From Candidatus Poribacteria bacterium (GTDB lineage Bacteria > Poribacteria > WGA-4E > WGA-3G), in assembly GCA_003635315.1 (NCBI GenBank), contig PYJD01000033.1, forward strand, positions 1 through 64,000: 64,000 nt of DNA, written 5' to 3'. Positions 26,968-36,186 of the stretch are shown here, piece by piece (positions within the stretch are counted from its first letter, which is position 1; the number at the start of each line of letters is the position of its first letter). The translations under genes were made by a program, and so were the position numbers. The notes under the pieces are model-generated. The model made no database searches. It saw nothing but the letters and a program-made list of their open reading frames with translations, and was not told the origin of the DNA.

Positions 26968-27723
26968 TTAAAATGGGAAAGGGTTTGGTACGATCTCAAA
27001 ATTATTGTGTCGATCCTCACCGCGTAATAGGATTGGTTTCCAAGGACGCTTCAATGAATTATCGTCTGCTTGTTTGACTGAAGGAGAGATGTAGCGAATA
27101 GTTAATCCACAACGTCGTCGCGTAGAATGATTTGGTAAACTTCCATGGATTATCTGTCCGTGATGAATAGACATTTCGCCTGCTTTTAACACCAGATCAA
27201 CAGCACTTTTTGCGTCTTCATCAGTAACAGAAACTTCTTGGTTAATACTCAACAGATTACCTTCCTGTTCAGATTTACCATGTTCTTTTATTCCTTGGTG
27301 ATGACTACCCGGAATTACCCGCATACATCCGTTGCCTGTGTCACTATCATCAATAGCATACCATGCAGTAACCGCATCTGGGGGTTCCAATCCCCAGTAT
27401 GTTACATCTTGATGCCATGCAACAAATTTTTCTCTTGGACCATATTTACAGAAGAAGTGTGTCGCTAACAACATGACATCTGGACCAATTAATTCTTCAA
27501 TTACATCTACAATTTTCTTGTGGATAGCAAGTTCCCAAATGAACTTATAATCAAAATGCCAATCTATAAGCCCAATTTCACATTTTTCTGCACCAACTTC
27601 ATCTTCTAAAACATTATACTCTTTTCGAAAATAAGTGGTTTCAGTAATATCTGCAACTGGGATACCTGTCAAGAATCCGTCTTTTTGATATGATGTTAAA
27701 AGGTCTCCATTTGTAGTGTCCAT
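26968..27723 (-). CDS. Phytanoyl-CoA dioxygenase (PhyH) family protein
   Basis: 251 residues from ATG 27723. The frame extends further upstream into the preceding gene, but GGGAGG placed 7 nt before 27723 and the normal PhyH opening (SYQKDGFLTGIPV) fix the start there. Iron ligands are the His-x-Asp in FVAWHQDVTYWGLEPP and the distal His in GQIIHGSLPNHSTRRRCG, with an Arg-rich 2-oxoglutarate site. The PGSHHQG turn is characteristic. The start follows the stop of the creatininase-like gene by 13 bp, so the two are clearly cotranscribed. Confidence 0.9.
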   Translation of the reverse strand: MDTTNGDLLTSYQKDGFLTGIPVADITETTYFRKEYNVLEDEVGAEKCEIGLIDWHFDYKFIWELAIHKKIVDVIEELIGPDVMLLATHFFCKYGPREKFVAWHQDVTYWGLEPPDAVTAWYAIDDSDTGNGCMRVIPGSHHQGIKEHGKSEQEGNLLSINQEVSVTDEDAKSAVDLVLKAGEMSIHHGQIIHGSLPNHSTRRRCGLTIRYISPSVKQADDNSLKRPWKPILLRGEDRHNNFEIVPNPFPF

Positions 27724-27736
27724 GCAATATCCTCCC

Positions 27737-28624
27737 TTATGGTATTTCAGGTATTTTCCATTGAGGAAACCATTGTGAATCTTCTGGTGGCGGTTCACCT
27801 GTGTTTTTCATTGTTTCAAATGTGTTGAGTTTAGGTGCGACCTGTTCTATCCACATATTCTCTACTTCCTCAAAGGTCACAGGTTTTCTGTCAGAATTAT
27901 CTTGTTTTGTGTAATCTTCAAGTAATTCCTGCATCTTCTTACCAAGCCATTCGACCTCATCATTCACCATTCGCTCACCAATACGTCGGTTAGAATCATG
28001 AGCATTCGACCCCATAGCAAAGTGTGGTCCTGGGGTTTCTGGTTCAGGCATTCGAGAGACATCAACACAATCAGGTTCTAATGCCCATAATAGAGATGTT
28101 TCTACTCTCCCCGCATGGTCTCCACCGTCTCCCTGTTTGCTAAACCCAATGTGATTTGCTTCAAAATCTGGAAGACCATATAATCTCATAGCGAAATTTG
28201 GCTGTATAAGGTTTAATAGTGTCTTGAGATCTTGCCAATTTGGACCATAATGTCCTGTAAGGAAAATAGCTGCATGAAATCCAAGAGCATCCGCAGCTCT
28301 GACATGGTAGCACACATTCTTGAAATGCTGCCATGCTGGCATAGCTGTTAACCAACTCCGGACTTCACCCACGTGTTTTTGTGCCCAATTAGCATACATG
28401 CCATGTTCATGTATATGCCAATAGTCAGGTGGAGCGACAATTCCCCCATAAGTTTGTGCAGTCCGACAAGCAATTGCATGTGCCTTTAACGCATCAAGTC
28501 CAACAGTATTTTGGGGTCCATGTGGTTCACAAAGACCGTAAGTAAAATACACACTTGGACAATTCTCAAATGCAGCCTCTAATTCATCAGGGAACATTCG
28601 TTCCCAACGTACTTCATTTCGCAT
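27737..28624 (-). CDS. Creatininase family protein
   Basis: 295 residues. The metal-binding scaffold of creatinine amidohydrolase is recognisable: GLCEPHGPQNTVGLDALKAH (usually G..EQHG.HLP..TD), ILTGHYGPN (usually GHGGN) and GDGGDHAGRVETSLL (usually HAGE.ETS). Family members hydrolyse creatinine, formamidopyrimidines or related cyclic amides using two metals. Substitutions around the first motif mean the substrate should not be assumed to be creatinine. It is first in an apparent operon with a PhyH dioxygenase and the FAD amine oxidase. Confidence 0.85.
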   Translation of the reverse strand: MRNEVRWERMFPDELEAAFENCPSVYFTYGLCEPHGPQNTVGLDALKAHAIACRTAQTYGGIVAPPDYWHIHEHGMYANWAQKHVGEVRSWLTAMPAWQHFKNVCYHVRAADALGFHAAIFLTGHYGPNWQDLKTLLNLIQPNFAMRLYGLPDFEANHIGFSKQGDGGDHAGRVETSLLWALEPDCVDVSRMPEPETPGPHFAMGSNAHDSNRRIGERMVNDEVEWLGKKMQELLEDYTKQDNSDRKPVTFEEVENMWIEQVAPKLNTFETMKNTGEPPPEDSQWFPQWKIPEIP

Positions 28625-28663
28625 TACGGGTTTCCTAAATTGATAATCAATCTGAGTATTATT

Positions 28664-28831
28664 TCATTTTTTCCATTCTTTGAAAACGACCCCACATCTT
28701 GGACACTGATCCGACACCCCTATTTGACGCTGTCCACAATTAGGGCAAATCCATCGAAACCCTCTTCGATACGCAATATAAAGGAGCAGAGCAACAAAAA
28801 GGACAGCAACAAATGTGAATAGAGTAAGCAT
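28664..28831 (-). CDS. Small single-pass membrane protein with zinc ribbon
   Basis: A 55-residue frame from ATG 28831 to TGA at 28664-28666. The first 20 residues form a hydrophobic helix (LFTFVAVLFVALLLYIAYRR), followed by a CPNCG...CPRCG double-CXXC zinc ribbon and a basic WKK tail. The positive residues after the helix suggest the zinc ribbon faces the cytoplasm. The composition (Cys pairs spaced as in zinc ribbons) makes chance unlikely. It sits between the J-domain gene and the creatininase-like gene on the same strand. Function is unknown. Confidence 0.75.
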   Translation of the reverse strand: MLTLFTFVAVLFVALLLYIAYRRGFRWICPNCGQRQIGVSDQCPRCGVVFKEWKK

Positions 28832-28893
28832 TAACAGTTGTGTCCTTGAATACTATTCGTGTTTTCCAACTTGATACTATACTTTAAGGAGTG

Positions 28894-29766
28894 TTAATTT
28901 GAGATATTCAATGTTCTGCAAATCTTTTTAGTTCCTGCAAGGTTTGGTTGAAGGTCAAATGCCATTTGTAGCATTTCACGTGCTTCCGGTAGGAGTCTTA
29001 TTTCAACATAGAATTCTGCAATTTTTTTATACATCCAAGCCGTTTCCCGTTTTGAGAGGTTTAATTCTATGATTTTTGATATTGGTATTTCACCTGTATT
29101 TTTATAGCCTTCAACACTGAAATGATATAAGTAGATTCTCTTTAACCGTTCTTTCACCTCATTGATGAAGTGCTTAAAACACGGTCTTTTTCCTTCAGCA
29201 GATAACAAGGATTCATAAATACTCATAGCAAGGTCCAATTTACGGTAGCATTCTACAGATGACGAATTTTCATGAGACAAACCAAGATTATGATAGGCTT
29301 CAGCGATAAGAAACTCACAATCCCTACTATCCTCATAGTTAAAGAAATCGTCAATACACCAATGTTTGCCTGTTTTTTCGTATTTCTTACACAATTCTTC
29401 ATACATTGATATCCCAGTTTCATAGTTTCGATGAAGTAGTTCCTGAAATAACATCTCTAAATTGGCATGGTCTTGATTAATTGTCTTCAGTCTGTCTATA
29501 TACGATTGGTAAGATATCTTCTGGTGTTCAATATTTTGTAAGATTCTGTCATAGTCAGCCTTACGTTTTATATCTTGCAATACATCGTAGGCATTACATA
29601 CATCGCGGAACATCCGTTTGGCGTTGTCTACCTGATCTGTACTAAAATCGGTATCAAGTTTGTCGGGATGGTATTTCTTGGCGAGTCTACGAAAAGCTTG
29701 TTTTATTTGGGATGTAGTAGCGTTCCGTTCTATTTCTAAGATTTGGTAGTAGTTTGGTGTTTGCAT
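28894..29766 (-). CDS. J-domain protein with C-terminal TPR-like region
   Basis: 290 residues. Residues about 4-75 are a J domain (YYQILEIERNATTSQIKQAF, then RRLAKKYHPDKL) with the HPD motif needed to stimulate DnaK ATPase. No Gly/Phe-rich or zinc domain follows, so it is a class C J protein, not DnaJ itself. The remaining 200 residues are helical, ending with TPR-like repeats (AWMYKKIAEFYVEIRLLPEA; EMLQMAFDLQPNLAG). It probably directs DnaK to specific clients. No DnaK gene is nearby. Upstream is a 618-bp gap. Confidence 0.85.
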   Translation of the reverse strand: MQTPNYYQILEIERNATTSQIKQAFRRLAKKYHPDKLDTDFSTDQVDNAKRMFRDVCNAYDVLQDIKRKADYDRILQNIEHQKISYQSYIDRLKTINQDHANLEMLFQELLHRNYETGISMYEELCKKYEKTGKHWCIDDFFNYEDSRDCEFLIAEAYHNLGLSHENSSSVECYRKLDLAMSIYESLLSAEGKRPCFKHFINEVKERLKRIYLYHFSVEGYKNTGEIPISKIIELNLSKRETAWMYKKIAEFYVEIRLLPEAREMLQMAFDLQPNLAGTKKICRTLNISN

Positions 29767-30384
29767 GTTGATACAGTATTACATAAATTCAATACTATGA
29801 TTCCATAGAAACAGATGCTTTGTCAAGAGAAATTGGGAGTATTAGTATCAGTATTAGAGTTTATCATTCAGGTTTTTTACTAAAGACATCAATGAATTTA
29901 ATTGGAAAGTGTTTCATATAATATCATTGAAATACGGTTATATATGAACGACAATTCAACAAGAAAAACGATACATCTTTCTGTCTACACGGCTATTTGA
30001 AATACTCATCTAACATCAATTCTTAAAATGGTATTAGATAAAAAGAGATGAACTTGGCGAACGGGTGATAAACACGCAGGTAATAAAAGCAGAGATGGAA
30101 TAGTGTATATACTGTATCTTATGGAAGTTTATACCATATCTAAGAAATATTGTGTCATATAAACATCATCCAATAAAATCGGTAGGAACGGTTTGGATCC
30201 GTTCCGAATATAATATTACATGTGAATTTAAGAGAACTATTCATTTAGAAATGGTATTACATTTTGGCGAGACACAAGAGGATAGTGAATTTTACTGAAA
30301 GAATAATCAGTTAGAATAGTATTTCAGCAAGGACAGTCTGTTCAATCATAGCACGACATCTCTGGTTGAGATTGATTACCATAC
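29767..30384. other. Intergenic gap with one REP-like element
   Basis: 618 bp between uvrA and the J-domain gene (both minus strand). It contains the REP-like element at 30181-30257. No open frame, terminator or RNA gene could be supported in the rest. Confidence 0.4.
30181..30257 (+). repeat. Dispersed REP-like element with companion tract
   Basis: GGTAGGAACGGTTTGGATCC opens the element, and GGAACGG/CCGTTCC form a 7-bp hairpin. A 15-bp tract at 30204-30218 and a 20-bp tract at 30235-30254 are exact copies of those at 3002-3016 and 3033-3052. The atttagaaatggtat motif (30243-30257) also recurs, as attagaaatggtat, in the longer spacers of the array at 59.6-60.5 kb. Confidence 0.65.
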
Positions 30385-33300
30385 TTACAACACTTCACAT
30401 AAGAATCGTCCAGTATGCGATTCTTCTACCGCAGCAATTTCTTCCGGTGTACCCATCCCTACAAGATATCCACCTTCATCACTTCCTTCCGGTCCTAAAT
30501 CTATCACCCAATCAGCAGATTTTATGACATCAATATTATGTTCAACGGCAACAATTGTATTACCGGCATCAACGAGTTTATTAAGAACATTGAGTAGTTT
30601 CTGAACATCATCGAAGTGTAGTCCGGTTGTTGGTTCATCCATTATATAGAGAGTTGAACCAGTTTGACGTCGTGCTAATTCCTTGGCAAGTTTGACCCGT
30701 TGTGCTTCTCCTCCAGATAGAGTTGTTGCTGCTTGTCCCAATTGAATATAATCCAATCCTACATCTGCTAAAGTTTGTAAAGGTCGTTTTATACGAGCAA
30801 CATTACTGAAGAGTTTTAATGCCTCAAAGACTGTCATTTCTAAGACTTGTGCAATATTCTTACCCTTGTATTTTACTTCAAGGGTTTCAGAATTATAACC
30901 GGTACTATTGCATGTTTCGCAGGGTATCCATACATCGGGAAGGAAGTGCATTTCTACACGATTAAATCGTTGTCCATCACATTTTTCACACTGACCGTAT
31001 GATAGATTAAAACTGAATCTCCCCCTATTGAAACCCCGTTGTTTTGCATCTGGAAGTTCAGCAAACATTTCACGAATTTTTGTAAATATGTCAGTGTAGG
31101 TAGCAGGATTAGATCGAGGTGTTTCTCCTATCGGTTTTTGATCTATATGTATTAATCTCTCAATAGGGGTTATTCCTTGAACCTTATCATATTTCGCCGC
31201 ACCGAATGTAGTTTCAGAAAATTCATTTCCTTTACTTATGGATTGTCGGGCTTCTAATGCAGGTCGTAAAGTTCCTTCAATTAAAGAACTTTTTCCACAA
31301 CCGGATACACCTGTAACACATGTGAGAGTTCCGTAAGGAATTTTTATATCAATATTCTTAAGGTTGTTTGTTTCTGCACCGAGCAATCTTAACCACTTGC
31401 CCGAACCTTTCCGACGTACTGCAGGTACAGGAATTTGCATCTCATCAGATAAGTAGGCTTGAGTAAGTCCTTTGGTATCAGGATTTCCATTAGATTTATT
31501 GTTTTCCTTATCTGTAGTTTCAGAGGTCTTGGTTAAACTTGATCCATCGGAGAAATCACTCGGTGTTCCTGTTGCGACAATCTCACCACCCTGTTTTCCT
31601 GCTTTAGGTCCAAAGTCAATTATATGGTCAGCGGCGAGTATAGTATCTCTATCATGTTCCACTACAAGGACACTATTACCTATATCCCGTAAATCCTTCA
31701 TCGCAAGAATCAGACGTTCTTGATCACGCGGATGAAGACCGATACTCGGTTCATCAAGAATATAAGTCACGCCTGTCAGTCCAGTTCCAAGTTGACTGGC
31801 AAGTCGAATTCTACGTATTTCACCACCTGATAATGTTGGAGCAGGTCTATCTAAACCAAGATACCCCAGACCTATATCTTTTAAAAACTTTAATCGAAAC
31901 TGAATTTGTCGTAGGAGTTGGGCTTCGAATTCGGGAGACGTATGTGTCTGAAGGGTTGGATGTGTGGCTCTTGATGTAGAAACATCTCTTACCTTAGACC
32001 GCTCTTTTTCTGCCTCTTCTGCACCTGTACTGGTTGCCAAATGTGTTTCTATTGAATTCACTCGGATTGAGAAGAACTCATTGATGTCTGAAATTGACAT
32101 AGCCATTAACTCGGCAATTGTCTTTTCTGTGAATTTTACATTCCGAGGGAATTCATCAAGACGTGTTCCATCACAGGTGACGCAGATTTCATGTTCATTA
32201 TTCAATGATCTACCAATACCATCACAGACACTACAGGCTCCTAATCTATTATTAAAGGAAAAGTGTCGAGGTGTTAATTGTGGAAAATTACGTCCACAAC
32301 TTGAACACATTGCATGTTCACTAAAGAATGTCCGTTCAGGTCTTATCTTTTTACTTTTATCCTCAATTATCACAAAACCTTCACTCTCTTGTAATGCTAA
32401 TTCAACTGCTTCAGTAAAACGACTTATTTCATCATCTATTACCTGTAGACGGTCAATTACGAGGAAAACTTCATGTCGACGGCGTTTTTTGATATCCGGG
32501 GTTTCATCAAGTCGGTATATTATACCATCAATTTGTACACGTGCATACCCAATCCTCTGTAATCTTTTGAATGCATCCGCATAATCCTCGTTCCCTTTCA
32601 AACCGGGGGTACGGTCTTCCCCAATAACCACCTCATTGTCTTGCCCCTCAATATTGAAGTTTGTTAAAGGTGAAAGAATGTCAACTCTCTTACCTTTGTG
32701 TTGGTTTAGGAGACGTTCTACAATCTGTTGTGCTGCTTGCGGACGAACTTCAATATCACATGTAGGACAGTGCGGTTGTCCCCATCTTGCATAGAGGGTT
32801 CGTAAACCATCGTGAATTTCAGTAATTGTTGCCACTGTTGATCGAGGGTTCTGACTTGGACTGGAATGTGTGATCGCTATGGCGGGAGACAATCCATCAA
32901 TTTTCGATACTTTAGGCTTTTCCATCGTTCCGATAAATTGACGAGCATAAGTACTAAGAGTTTCTATGTATCTTCTCTGACCTTCAGCATAAATTGTATC
33001 AAGGGCTAATGATGTTTTTCCAGAGCCACTGACTCCTGTGAACGCAGTTAATCTCTGATGCGGTATCTCAATATCAATCTTTTTAAGGTTATTTTCCTCA
33101 GCTCCGAGAACATGGATAGATTTCTTGAAATCTGGATCTGATTCTTCTAATACAGATTGTATATTATCACCGTTTTCATTCATTACTGGAACTTTTTCTA
33201 TTGATTTCCATAAATCAAATTCACCCTTAAGCGCACGACCTGTATATGAGTCAGGATTGTCTGCAACTTCTTCAGGAGTTCCAACAGCAACTATATTCCC

Positions 33301-36069
33301 ACCATCTACGCCACCTTCCGGTCCTAAATCAATGAGATAATCGGATGAATTAATCACTTCCAAATTATGTTCAACAACCACTACTGTATTCCCTTCATCA
33401 ACTAATCGATGCAGAATTGTCAGCAACTTATTTACATCATCGAAGTGTAATCCAGTAGTAGGTTCATCAAGTATATACAGAGTTTTACCTGTACTCTTTT
33501 TGGAAAGTTCCTTTGATAATTTAATCCGTTGTGCTTCTCCTCCAGAAAGTGTTGGGGCAGGTTGTCCAAGTTTTATGTAATACAGACCAACATCATGTAG
33601 TAGTTGTAGACCTTTTGCGATTTTTGGTATATCTGCGAAATGGATAAGGGCTGTCTCAATATCCATTTCTAATACATCTGAGATATTCTTATCTTTGAAC
33701 TTAATGGCAAGTGTTTCGTTGTTATACCGTTTTCCATTACATACATCACACTCAATCCATACATCAGCGAGTAATCCCATATCAACTTTCTTGGCACCAT
33801 TTCCAACACACGCTTCACATCTACCACCAGGTACATTAAAACTAAACCGTCCCGGTTTATACCCACGTAGTTTAGCATCAGGTAAGTCTTTAAAGAACGA
33901 ACGAATATGATCAAAAATCTTTGTATAAGTTGCCGGGTTCGATCGAGGTGTTCTTCCAATTGGTGCCATATCGATGTTTATGATTTTATCGATTACATCT
34001 GTAACTGGTACAGTTTCGTCACCAATTATTCCCTGGATCTGATCATATTCACCTGGAACAGTCTTTGCCTTCATTAAATCTCGGGCAAGTGCATTATAAA
34101 GGATATCATGAATAAGGGAACTTTTTCCGGAACCACTTACACCTGTTACACAACAGAGCGTTCCAATAGGAATCTTCGGACTAATCTGTTTAAGATTATT
34201 CTGTTGAGCATTACATATTTGAAGCCATTTTTCACCCGTAGGTCTTCTTATCTCAGGTTGTACGATTTTTTTCTCACCACGTAGATATTGGACAGTTAGA
34301 GAGTCGTTTTCCTCTATTAATTGGTTCGGAGTTCCCATACCTGTTATCTGTCCACCTTTAATACCTGCTCCCGGACCAAAATCAACCATCCAATCTGCAA
34401 CTAACATAGTTGCTTCATCGTGTTCAACAACAATAACAGTGTTCCCTTGATTGCGAAGATTCAGGAGAGTTTTTAGTAATCCAGCATGATCACGGGGATG
34501 TAACCCGATACTTGGTTCATCAAGCACGTATGTGACATCCCTTAACCCGGCACCAACTTGACTCGCAAGACGAATCCGTTGTGCTTCACCCCCAGATAAG
34601 GTTGGAGCTGAACGGGACAAGGTAAGATACCCTAAACCTACATCCAATAGAAATCCAAGACGACCTCTGATTTCTTTCAATAATTCTATGGCGATAAGGG
34701 CTTCACGTTCAGCTAACTCAAGTGTTTCAAAGAATTCTGCTGCTTCGTGTATGGACATATTAAGAACTTCAGTGATATTCAATCCTGCTATTGTTACTGC
34801 TTTAACACCATTTTTTAATCGTGTCCCATTACATTCACGGCAAGGCATCTTGACGAAATAGTCTGGACTTTTCTCATCATCTTCATCATAATTTTGTTGT
34901 AGGCATTTTCTTTCTTCTGTTGGAATTATTCCTTGAAAACGTCCATGGAACTTCCGCACCATCTTATTCTTTAGAGGCTTGTGGAACGTGAGGATGGTGT
35001 CGCCAGTGCCGTAGAGAATCGCATGTTGTTGTTCCGGTGTAAGGTCTTTCCAGGGGGTTTTCAATCGAAATTCTAAGTGTTCTGCCAGAGTTGCTGCGAT
35101 CATTTTCTCATTCACATTGGGTTTTTCCCAACATGCAATAGCACCCTTTAAGATTGGAAGTGTCTCATCACGGATGATTAGTTTAGGCGAAATGCCCTTT
35201 TGTAAACCTAAACCACGACACACTTCACACATACCATACGGACTGTTGTACGAGAAGTGACGAGGTTCAGGGATATCGTAACTGATTTGGCAATGGGTAC
35301 ATGCATATTGTCTACTAAAGAGTAGATCTTCACTATCGGTCTTGTCTGATGAGACTACATTAACTATTAAACTATCATCTCCCATGGCAAGTGCAGTTTC
35401 AACGGCTTCTGCCACACGACTATGGACGTCATCTTTGATGATAATTCTATCTACAACGAGATCTATGTTATGAGTCTGATTTGGATTAAGCGAAATATCA
35501 GAACTGATTTCATGGACTTCACCGTCAATTCTAGCTCGGACAAAGCCAAGTTTGCGTGCATCTGAAAGTTCTCTTCGATATTCTCCACGCCTACCTTTAA
35601 CTATTGGGGCCAATATCATAAGACGGGTACGAGGAGGGAATTTGAGAATATGGTCTACTATATCTGCGATAGTTTGTGAACCTACCTCTTTACCACATTC
35701 AAGGCAGTTGAATTGACCCGCACGTGCAAATAGGACACGTAGATAATCATAGATTTCAGTAACTGTCGCAACAGTTGAACGAGGGTTATGTCCTGTTGAG
35801 CCTTGATCGATTGCAATCGAAGGAGATAAACCAACAATTTTATCAACTTCCGCTTTACCAAGTTGACCTAAAAATTGTCGTGCATACGCAGAAAGCGATT
35901 CGATATACCGACGTTGTCCTTCAGCATATACTGTGTCAATTGCAAGGGAAGACTTACCAGAACCACTTACACCCGTGAAGACAATTAACTTATTCTTTGG
36001 TAGTTGAATATCAATATTCTTGAGATTATGTTCTCGCGCACCGTGTATGTCAATTGAGAATTCTGTCAT
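30385..36069 (-). CDS. uvrA: Tandem (double-length) excinuclease ABC subunit A
   Basis: 1894 residues, twice a normal UvrA: two complete copies in one frame. Four ABC ATPase sites are visible, with Walker A near residues 37 (GVSGSGKSS), 645 (GVSGSGKSS), 1015 (GVSGSGKTS) and 1590 (GVSGCGKSS). There are four signature motifs (LSGGEAQRI twice, LSGGEIRRI, LSGGEAQRV) and four Walker B regions (LDEPSIGLHPRD or MDEPTTGLHFDD type). Each copy retains zinc-finger Cys pairs, including CEACVGNG...CDVCNG and CEKCDGQ...CETCNS. UvrA normally works as a dimer in nucleotide excision repair, so this is a covalent dimer, as reported for chlamydial UvrA. It may be cotranscribed with era upstream. Confidence 0.95.
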   Translation of the reverse strand: MTEFSIDIHGAREHNLKNIDIQLPKNKLIVFTGVSGSGKSSLAIDTVYAEGQRRYIESLSAYARQFLGQLGKAEVDKIVGLSPSIAIDQGSTGHNPRSTVATVTEIYDYLRVLFARAGQFNCLECGKEVGSQTIADIVDHILKFPPRTRLMILAPIVKGRRGEYRRELSDARKLGFVRARIDGEVHEISSDISLNPNQTHNIDLVVDRIIIKDDVHSRVAEAVETALAMGDDSLIVNVVSSDKTDSEDLLFSRQYACTHCQISYDIPEPRHFSYNSPYGMCEVCRGLGLQKGISPKLIIRDETLPILKGAIACWEKPNVNEKMIAATLAEHLEFRLKTPWKDLTPEQQHAILYGTGDTILTFHKPLKNKMVRKFHGRFQGIIPTEERKCLQQNYDEDDEKSPDYFVKMPCRECNGTRLKNGVKAVTIAGLNITEVLNMSIHEAAEFFETLELAEREALIAIELLKEIRGRLGFLLDVGLGYLTLSRSAPTLSGGEAQRIRLASQVGAGLRDVTYVLDEPSIGLHPRDHAGLLKTLLNLRNQGNTVIVVEHDEATMLVADWMVDFGPGAGIKGGQITGMGTPNQLIEENDSLTVQYLRGEKKIVQPEIRRPTGEKWLQICNAQQNNLKQISPKIPIGTLCCVTGVSGSGKSSLIHDILYNALARDLMKAKTVPGEYDQIQGIIGDETVPVTDVIDKIINIDMAPIGRTPRSNPATYTKIFDHIRSFFKDLPDAKLRGYKPGRFSFNVPGGRCEACVGNGAKKVDMGLLADVWIECDVCNGKRYNNETLAIKFKDKNISDVLEMDIETALIHFADIPKIAKGLQLLHDVGLYYIKLGQPAPTLSGGEAQRIKLSKELSKKSTGKTLYILDEPTTGLHFDDVNKLLTILHRLVDEGNTVVVVEHNLEVINSSDYLIDLGPEGGVDGGNIVAVGTPEEVADNPDSYTGRALKGEFDLWKSIEKVPVMNENGDNIQSVLEESDPDFKKSIHVLGAEENNLKKIDIEIPHQRLTAFTGVSGSGKTSLALDTIYAEGQRRYIETLSTYARQFIGTMEKPKVSKIDGLSPAIAITHSSPSQNPRSTVATITEIHDGLRTLYARWGQPHCPTCDIEVRPQAAQQIVERLLNQHKGKRVDILSPLTNFNIEGQDNEVVIGEDRTPGLKGNEDYADAFKRLQRIGYARVQIDGIIYRLDETPDIKKRRRHEVFLVIDRLQVIDDEISRFTEAVELALQESEGFVIIEDKSKKIRPERTFFSEHAMCSSCGRNFPQLTPRHFSFNNRLGACSVCDGIGRSLNNEHEICVTCDGTRLDEFPRNVKFTEKTIAELMAMSISDINEFFSIRVNSIETHLATSTGAEEAEKERSKVRDVSTSRATHPTLQTHTSPEFEAQLLRQIQFRLKFLKDIGLGYLGLDRPAPTLSGGEIRRIRLASQLGTGLTGVTYILDEPSIGLHPRDQERLILAMKDLRDIGNSVLVVEHDRDTILAADHIIDFGPKAGKQGGEIVATGTPSDFSDGSSLTKTSETTDKENNKSNGNPDTKGLTQAYLSDEMQIPVPAVRRKGSGKWLRLLGAETNNLKNIDIKIPYGTLTCVTGVSGCGKSSLIEGTLRPALEARQSISKGNEFSETTFGAAKYDKVQGITPIERLIHIDQKPIGETPRSNPATYTDIFTKIREMFAELPDAKQRGFNRGRFSFNLSYGQCEKCDGQRFNRVEMHFLPDVWIPCETCNSTGYNSETLEVKYKGKNIAQVLEMTVFEALKLFSNVARIKRPLQTLADVGLDYIQLGQAATTLSGGEAQRVKLAKELARRQTGSTLYIMDEPTTGLHFDDVQKLLNVLNKLVDAGNTIVAVEHNIDVIKSADWVIDLGPEGSDEGGYLVGMGTPEEIAAVEESHTGRFLCEVL

Positions 36070-36186
36070 GCCATAATCCTTATATTGGAAGGTGTGTACA
36101 GTTGAGAATTATGTCTAAAGGATGGTATATAGTAGAAGAAATTCTGTGTATAGACTAAGAAGATATTTTGTGGTATATAGTTTTAA

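Noticed and set aside
31964..32584. 206-codon plus-strand frame
   Set aside because: Exact antisense of the uvrA coding sequence, with Ser/Ile-rich composition typical of a shadow frame.
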